From: VRUE01 sp963702175
Lineage (GTDB): Bacteria > Actinomycetota > Thermoleophilia > Solirubrobacterales > 70-9
NCBI GenBank assembly: GCA_963702175.1
Contig: OY969721.1
Coordinates: 2,232,001-2,296,000 of the forward strand
Direction of reading: 5' to 3'
DNA: 64,000 nt
In this document: piece by piece, positions 59,113 to 64,000 of the stretch
How positions within the stretch are numbered: position 1 is the first letter of the stretch
Layout of the letters: every line of letters begins with the position of its first letter
The notes under the pieces: model-generated
Database searches by the model: none
Seen by the model: only the letters and a program-made list of their open reading frames with translations
What the model was told of the DNA's origin: nothing
Translations under genes and position numbers: made by a program

Positions 59113-61440
59113 GTGCGCATTGCCCTTGTCTCGCCATATTCCTGGACTTACCAGGGGGGCGTGAACCGGCACGTCGAGGCGCTCGCCGAGGAGTTCATCG
59201 GGCGGGGCCATCATGTCCGCGTGCTCGCTCCCTTCGACCCTCCGGGGCGGCTCAGCCATACGCTGCACCGCTCCGCGCCTCTCGAGCGAGAGGTCCCTGA
59301 TTTCCTGGTGCCGCTGGGCCGCACCGTGGGGATCGGCGCCAACGGGGCAGTCTCCAACATCGCCGTTACGCCCTCGGTCGGCTTCGCCGCTCCCCGTCGT
59401 GCGCTTCGCGACGGCGACTACGACGTCGTCCACGTCCACGAGCCGGTTGCGCCGCTGGTCGGCTGGAACGCGGTGCTCGGCGCCCGCGCCCCCGTCGTCG
59501 GCACCTTCCACGCCTACTCGACCAAGGCGATCCCCAATCACCTCGCCGGCGCGCTTGGCGCCCGGCGGGTCTTCAACCGTCTCTCAGCGCGGATCGCCGT
59601 CTCGGAGGCGGCCGCCTGGACTGGCCGCCGCTGGTTCGGCGGCCACTACGAGATCGTCCCCAACGGGGTCGACGCCGACGCTGCCCCGGCCGGTCCCGGT
59701 CCTTCTGCCGGAGAGCTGCGGGTGCTGTTCGTCGGACGTTCCGAGGAGCGCAAGGGCCTACCTGTCCTGCTCAGCGCCTTTGGTGCCTTGACCGAGCACG
59801 TTCCCTGCCGGCTTACCGTGATTGGCGCCGAGCGGGAGGAGGTGCTGCGGTATCTGGCCGATCCGGAGATGATGCGCTGGATCGACGTGCGCGGGCGCGT
59901 CTCCGGCGAGAGCCTCTGGAGCGCCCTGCACGAAGCAGACCTGCTCTGCGCGCCTTCGCTGTCGGGCGAGAGCTTCGGGATGGTCCTGACCGAGGCATTC
60001 GCAGCTGGTACCCCCGTACTTGCCTCAGCGATCGCCGGTTACAGCGACGTCGTCACCGATGGGGTCGACGGCGTGCTCGTGCCGCCGGCCGATCCGCAGC
60101 GCCTTGCCGAGGAGCTGCAGCGCGCCCATTACGAGCGCGAGCGGCTTGCGGAGATGGGCGAGGCGGCTCGGCAGAGCGCCCGCCGCTACGCCTGGTCGCG
60201 GATAGCCGACCAGGTCACCACGGTCTACGAGCGGGCGATCGAGGTTCCCCGACCCGTCGGCGCCGCCGCGCGGGTGGTGCACTGGGCGGGGCTGAGGCCA
60301 GCTGACGGCAAGCCGCTACAGCCTCCTCGGAGGTTGCCTTCGCTCGACCCTGAGCCGGTCACCGCGGCCCGAGGCGGCCGCCGCTTTGCCCGCCGCATCG
60401 CGCTCGGCGTCACCGGCGCGCTCGGTCTCGGCCTGACCGCGCTGGCCGCGCAGCGGATCGGCGTCGACAACGTCGTCTCGAGCATCGTCCGCTCTGACGT
60501 CACCTGGGTCCTCATCGCCTGCGCCCTGATGGCACTCTCGCTCTTCGCCCGCGCCGCTTCCTGGTACGCGATCGTGCGCGCCGCTCTGCCGAATCGGCCG
60601 GTCCGCCGACGCGACGTCACCTCGGCGACGATGATCGGCGTGCTGATGTCGGCGACGCTGCCGGCGCGCCTCGGCGAGCCGGCCCGTGCGATGGCGCTCG
60701 CCCGCCATACCGGTCGCATGCGCGAGACCTTCCCGGTTCTCCTAGGGACCATCGTCTCGCAGACGCTGCTCAACATCCTCGCGCTGGCGATCCTCGGCGC
60801 AATCATCGTCTCTAGCACCGATCTCTTCCACTCCAGCACCGAGAAGCTCTTCGCTTTCAGCCTCGTGCCCCTGGCCCTGCTCGTCGTCGTGCTGGCGGCG
60901 CCGACGTTGATGCGTCGCAATGGCAACGGCCGCCTGGCCCGTGTCTCCTCCTACATTCACGCGGCTCTCGTCCAGGTGCGAGCCGGGCTCGCCGTCTTCC
61001 GTGAGCCCCGCCGTGGCGCTGTTGCCGCCGCGGGCCAGCTCGGAGCCTGGGCGATCCAGCTTGCCGCTTGCTGGGCGCTCTTCGCCGCCCTGGGACTGAG
61101 CGACCAGGCGAGCGTTGGCGCCGCCGCCGCGGTTCTCTTCGCCGTCAACGTGACCGCGGTCGTGCCCGCGACCCCTTCGAACATCGGCGTCTTCCAACTG
61201 GCGGTGATCAGCGTCCTGCACACCGGATTCGGGATCGGCACGGCCGACGCGCTCGCCTATGGCGTCATCCTGCAGGCGGTCGAGATAGCGACCGCTGTCG
61301 CGCTTGGCCTTCCGGCCCTGGTGCGCGAGGGACTCACCTGGAGCGACCTGCGGGTGCAGGCTCTCTCTGCCTCGCCGGTGCGACTCGAGCCCCATCCGCA
61401 GGCTCGTAAAGCCGACACCCGGCACGGCGTCAGCGCCTAG
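59113..61440 (+). CDS. GT4 glycosyltransferase fused to UPF0104 membrane domain
   Basis: A 775-residue two-part protein, GTG start. Residues 1 to about 385 are a GT-B mannosyltransferase-like domain of the PimA type: SPYSWTYQGGVNRHVEAL, FVGRSEERKGLPVLL, and the donor-site SGESFGMVLTEAFAAGTPV. From about 430 a UPF0104/LPG-synthase-type membrane domain with seven or more helices follows (ATLPARLGEPARAMALARHTG, VPATPSNIGVFQLA). It could glycosylate a lipid and move or modify it at the membrane; that coupling is inference. Confidence 0.88.
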   Translation: MRIALVSPYSWTYQGGVNRHVEALAEEFIGRGHHVRVLAPFDPPGRLSHTLHRSAPLEREVPDFLVPLGRTVGIGANGAVSNIAVTPSVGFAAPRRALRDGDYDVVHVHEPVAPLVGWNAVLGARAPVVGTFHAYSTKAIPNHLAGALGARRVFNRLSARIAVSEAAAWTGRRWFGGHYEIVPNGVDADAAPAGPGPSAGELRVLFVGRSEERKGLPVLLSAFGALTEHVPCRLTVIGAEREEVLRYLADPEMMRWIDVRGRVSGESLWSALHEADLLCAPSLSGESFGMVLTEAFAAGTPVLASAIAGYSDVVTDGVDGVLVPPADPQRLAEELQRAHYERERLAEMGEAARQSARRYAWSRIADQVTTVYERAIEVPRPVGAAARVVHWAGLRPADGKPLQPPRRLPSLDPEPVTAARGGRRFARRIALGVTGALGLGLTALAAQRIGVDNVVSSIVRSDVTWVLIACALMALSLFARAASWYAIVRAALPNRPVRRRDVTSATMIGVLMSATLPARLGEPARAMALARHTGRMRETFPVLLGTIVSQTLLNILALAILGAIIVSSTDLFHSSTEKLFAFSLVPLALLVVVLAAPTLMRRNGNGRLARVSSYIHAALVQVRAGLAVFREPRRGAVAAAGQLGAWAIQLAACWALFAALGLSDQASVGAAAAVLFAVNVTAVVPATPSNIGVFQLAVISVLHTGFGIGTADALAYGVILQAVEIATAVALGLPALVREGLTWSDLRVQALSASPVRLEPHPQARKADTRHGVSA

Positions 61441-61560
61441 CGGCGACCGCCAGCCCTTCGGTCGTTCCTTCTGAGGAAGAGGTCGGAGCGTGCCCGCTTC
61501 GGATAGGCTGCCGCCGCTGGCGGAATATATAAGTAGAACTACTCAGTTACCTAAAGACCG

Positions 61561-62565
61561 ATGCCAGCTGAAAGCACACCCCCTGCTGCGCGGGTCCGGG
61601 CCGGGGGAATGGTGCTTTCCCTCTGTGCCGGTCCGCTCACCATCCCGATCCTCCGCGCCCACACCGATGGGCCCTTGCGGTTCCCCGAGCTGCGGGAACG
61701 GATAGGAGGCGCAGCTCAGACCACGCTGCGCAGCCAGGTCGGCAGCCTCCGCGAGCTCGGGGCGTTGGCGAAGCGCGAGCGGGGCGGCATGCCCTACACA
61801 GTGGAAAACGAGCTGACCGGGGTGGGTCGGGCGGTGCTCTTAGCCGCGGATGCGCTGGAAGCATGGCTGGAGCGGGCGCCGCAAGGCCCGATCTCGCTCG
61901 GTAGCGAGCCGGCCAAGGCCGCAATCCGCGCCCTGGTCGGCGGCTGGGGATCGACGATGCTGCGGGCGCTGGCCGCCCGACCTCTCTCGCTGACCGAGCT
62001 CGATGCTCTGATTCCGGAACTTTCCTATCCGGGAATCGAACGACGCCTGGGGGCAATGCGCGCCGCGCGTCAGGTTGAGCAAGTGACAGGACAAGGCGGG
62101 GGACGGCCCTACGTGGTCACGCCATGGTTGCGCCAGGCTGTGGCGCCGCTTGCCGTCGCCGGACGCTGCGAGTGCCAGCACCTGAGCGAAGAGGCCGAGG
62201 TTGTGACCCGGATCGACATCGAGGCCGCTTTCCTCCTCGCCGTTCCTCTAGTGAGGCTGCCCGGGGGTCGGGTAGGAGCGTGCCTGCTCGCCGTCGACAC
62301 CACTGCGGGGGAGTCGGGGGGGGCCGAGCTGGAAGCATCCCAGGGCCGGCTGGCCGGGGTCCGGGTTGCGGTCGAGGGGGGCCAGATCACCTCCTGCGTC
62401 TCCAAGCTCGAGAGCGACCCCGGGACCTGGGCTCTCGGTACGGTCGAGACCTGGCTGGATGCGCTTATCGACGGCCGCCTCGACGGGCTCCGCATCGGCG
62501 GTGAGGAGCCTGATTTCGTGCGGTCTCTAGTCGCCGGTCTTCATGCCTCGCTGCATACGCACTAG
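61561..62565 (+). CDS. Tandem winged-helix (HxlR-type) regulator
   Basis: A 334-residue protein with two HxlR-like winged helices: GPLTIPILRAHTDGPLRFPELRERIG (about 25-50, shown in part) with TTLRSQVGSLRELGALAK, and a second copy STMLRALAARPLSLTELDAL with GIERRLGAMRAARQVEQV. A C-terminal domain of about 130 residues may bind a ligand (SCP2-like rhythm). ATG at 61561 has no good ribosome binding site and follows an AT-rich stretch with the dyad AGTAGAACTACT. The regulated genes are unknown. Confidence 0.8.
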   Translation: MPAESTPPAARVRAGGMVLSLCAGPLTIPILRAHTDGPLRFPELRERIGGAAQTTLRSQVGSLRELGALAKRERGGMPYTVENELTGVGRAVLLAADALEAWLERAPQGPISLGSEPAKAAIRALVGGWGSTMLRALAARPLSLTELDALIPELSYPGIERRLGAMRAARQVEQVTGQGGGRPYVVTPWLRQAVAPLAVAGRCECQHLSEEAEVVTRIDIEAAFLLAVPLVRLPGGRVGACLLAVDTTAGESGGAELEASQGRLAGVRVAVEGGQITSCVSKLESDPGTWALGTVETWLDALIDGRLDGLRIGGEEPDFVRSLVAGLHASLHTH

Positions 62566-62795
62566 CTCCACCAAAACGTGCGCGCGCGAAAATGTGTTGC
62601 AGTGATTTGCAGCCTAAAGAGCGAGAACTCGCCCCTAGTATGACAAATCTGACTGATTGTACTGTCTTGACCATTCTCCTATAGCCCTGTATTCAGGTTG
62701 CGGCTGTCAGCTTGACACCCGGCACCTGCGGCAGACCGGGTTCGAAAAGTCGACCCCCTACCCGTCAGCAAGGGGGCGAGCAGCGGGCGTTAGAT

Positions 62796-62821
62796 GGGGC
62801 GGGATCGAAAGATCCCGCCCC
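62796..62821. terminator. 11-bp stem with GAAA tetraloop
   Basis: GGGGCGGGATC, GAAA, GATCCCGCCCC. A perfect stem capped by a stable GNRA loop; followed by GCCCGCCGCA rather than T residues. Either a terminator or the end of a structured RNA. Confidence 0.6.
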
Positions 62822-62846
62822 GCCCGCCGCACTTTCTCAAGGGAGA

Positions 62847-62868
62847 TATATAACCGTACGGTTATATA
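62847..62868. promoter_or_regulatory. Perfect 22-bp palindrome
   Basis: TATATAACCG-TA-CGGTTATATA, AT-rich and perfectly symmetrical, of the kind bound by TetR-type dimers. No gene starts close downstream on either strand (nearest plus-strand gene ends before it; metH ends at 63044), which makes its purpose unclear. Confidence 0.6.
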
Positions 62869-62896
62869 AAGAATTAATCTCCCTCACACACAAATC

Positions 62897-62928
62897 GCGC
62901 CGGGACCTTTGGAAGAAGGCCCCGGCGC
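62897..62928. terminator. Hairpin downstream of metH
   Basis: GCGCCGGG and CCCGGCGC pair, extended inside by CCTT/AAGG. With the weaker hairpin at 62941-62966 (AGCCC...GGGCT, GTGGT/ACCAC) it probably ends metH transcription on the minus strand. Confidence 0.5.
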
Positions 62929-63043
62929 TAACCGTAACTCAGCCCGGGTGGTGTTACCACTGGGCTCTTTGATCATAGTGCGATGCGGATAAGGTTTCCA
63001 GTTGGTATGACAGATTCTCCCAACTTTCGCGAAATCACACCGG

Positions 63044-64000
63044 TTAAATAGTGGCTGCTGCGGGCTCCGACTCGGGAGGCAGCTTGCCGCCACGCTCGGT
63101 CCCAGCAATCAGCTCGTCGGGAGCAGGCTCCTCCGGCACGAAGCCGGATTTCATCCCGAAGTAGACGGCCTGAGGGTGGTGCGCGACGATCGCCACCGTT
63201 GACTGCTCAGGCATCACGGCGTAGCCGTCGGAAAGAGTCATCCCGATCTGTTCGAGGTCGAGCAGGCGCCAGACCTTCTCGTGCTCGGACTGGTCCGGGC
63301 AGGCGGGGTATCCCCACGAGTAGCGGCGGCCCTGGTCCAGCCCGATCTCGAGCTGGCGGCGGACCTCCGAGTGCAGCCACTCGGCCAACCCCTCCGCCGC
63401 CTGCACTCCGAGCCCGTGCACGAAGAGCTGCTCGGCGAACTCGCCTTCGCGCTCCAGCCGCTCGATTAGATCGGTCACCTCAGGGCCGACGGTTACCCCC
63501 TGCAATGCGACGACATCGCGCTCGCCCGAGTCGAGCGGCCGGAAAAAGTCGGTGAGGCAGATACGGTCGTGCCGCGGCTGGCGGGGAAAGACGAGGCGCT
63601 CCAGCTCGCGCTCGGAATCCTCAGGGTCAAAGACGACCAGCTCATTGCCATCGGCGGCGGCCGGGAAGTAGCCGAGCCGCACCCGGGGGTGCAGGTAGTC
63701 CTGCTCGCGCCACATCCGCTCCAGGCGGGGAGCGAAGCCCTCCTCGCCGTCGGCGCCGTCGATGAGGTTGCGCCAGGCCTCGCCCTTGACGCCGCGACCG
63801 CCCCAGTGCAGCTTGAAGAGGACGTGACGGTCGAGGTACGGGAAGACTTCGCCGAGATCGACCTCGACCTCGCGCGCCCCCCAGAAGGGCGGAGAGGGGA
63901 TTGGCACGTCGGTGCGGGCCTTGGAGCGCACGCTGTCGTCGCTGACCGGAGGACCGTCGTCGACCTCGACCGGCTTCTCGCGCAGCTGCCTGGCCTCGCC
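63044..64000 (-). CDS. metH: Cobalamin-dependent methionine synthase, activation domain (partial)
   Basis: The C-terminal part of B12-dependent methionine synthase or a protein with its AdoMet-binding activation domain. PPFWGAREVEVDLGEVFPYLD is at the start of the domain, RYSWGYPACPDQSEHEKVW holds the conserved ACPD, and SDGYAVMPEQSTVAIV with YFGMKSGF follows. The frame runs open to the window edge, so the N-terminal homocysteine, folate and cobalamin domains should lie beyond 64000. A Met at 63931 is internal. Confidence 0.88.
   Translation of the reverse strand, partial: GEARQLREKPVEVDDGPPVSDDSVRSKARTDVPIPSPPFWGAREVEVDLGEVFPYLDRHVLFKLHWGGRGVKGEAWRNLIDGADGEEGFAPRLERMWREQDYLHPRVRLGYFPAAADGNELVVFDPEDSERELERLVFPRQPRHDRICLTDFFRPLDSGERDVVALQGVTVGPEVTDLIERLEREGEFAEQLFVHGLGVQAAEGLAEWLHSEVRRQLEIGLDQGRRYSWGYPACPDQSEHEKVWRLLDLEQIGMTLSDGYAVMPEQSTVAIVAHHPQAVYFGMKSGFVPEEPAPDELIAGTERGGKLPPESEPAAATI

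Larger units (their letters stand above)
62566..63043. other. Gene-free stretch with palindrome and hairpins
   Basis: No convincing gene. It contains a possible promoter TTGTAC-17-TATAGC (62657-62685), a hairpin with GAAA loop (62796-62821), the 22-bp palindrome at 62847-62868, and two further hairpins at 62897-62928 and 62941-62966. The segment 62690-62821 could be a small structured RNA ending in the first hairpin. A GGTTCGAAA stretch at 62739 resembles a tRNA T loop but no tRNA fold can be made. Confidence 0.45.

Noticed and set aside
62713..62790. Possible tRNA gene (GGTTCGAAA T-loop-like)
   Set aside because: No matching acceptor, D and anticodon arms can be formed around it on either strand.

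Overview
The window is high-GC actinobacterial DNA. The large surface and secreted proteins, the family of short secreted proteins full of TTA codons, the fused glycosyltransferase-flippase and the dense acyl-CoA gene set look like the class Thermoleophilia (Solirubrobacterales). That placement is from memory of protein families; no rRNA gene is present to confirm it. No rRNA gene, tRNA gene or CRISPR array was seen.

Layout. 1-1100: 3' part of a fatty acid desaturase gene. 1108-4840: a 3.73-kb transposon with perfect 26-bp terminal inverted repeats and an 8-bp target duplication. It carries an IS1595-type (ISXO2-like) transposase and passenger genes: a hypothetical protein, a 68-residue HTH protein, a NYN-type RNase preceded by its own promoter and an intrinsic terminator, and a converging pair of small HTH genes. 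4857-6912: a MarR regulator and DHA2-type efflux pump with an operator. 6889-9886: bioB-bioF-bioD on the minus strand. 9940-14077: GH3 hydrolase, AlkA-like glycosylase, crotonase, small biotinyl-domain protein, GT2 and a VapBC-type pair. 14081-18468: amidase, divergent TetR, glpK and an acyltransferase. 18475-26682: lactonase-like hydrolase, SDRs, F420-type nitroreductase, two RTX-like secreted proteins and a run of small metabolic genes on the minus strand.

26697-35231 is a fatty/branched acyl-CoA region: two acyl-CoA dehydrogenases, a crotonase, an acyl-CoA carboxylase carboxyltransferase subunit, a beta-keto acid cleavage enzyme, an AMACR-type CoA-transferase-fold racemase and a MerR regulator. 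An epimerase pseudogene and an SDR follow. 37333-41906 holds a cyclase/AAA/TPR regulator and a divergent nitrilase-TetR pair sharing an operator. 41923-42755 is a cluster of three small membrane-associated proteins. 42757-46095 has a DegV protein and an Fe-S group (erpA facing grxD-bolA-fprA).

46440-56522 is a surface/secretion island: two close TTA-rich secreted paralogs (a third lies at 36674-37294), a collagen-like protein, and 1654- and 907-residue exported proteins in one transcription unit. 56623-64000 holds a lipoprotein, HemQ, two membrane/envelope genes, a tandem winged-helix regulator, a 478-bp gene-free stretch rich in palindromes and hairpins, and the 3' end of metH.

The points most worth a second look are the transposon with a possible RNA/terminator-controlled NYN nuclease; the TTA-codon-rich paralogs with covarying leader hairpins and terminators; the intercistronic RNA with crossed complementary arms upstream of the beta-keto acid cleavage gene; and a TetR operator shared by two distant loci.
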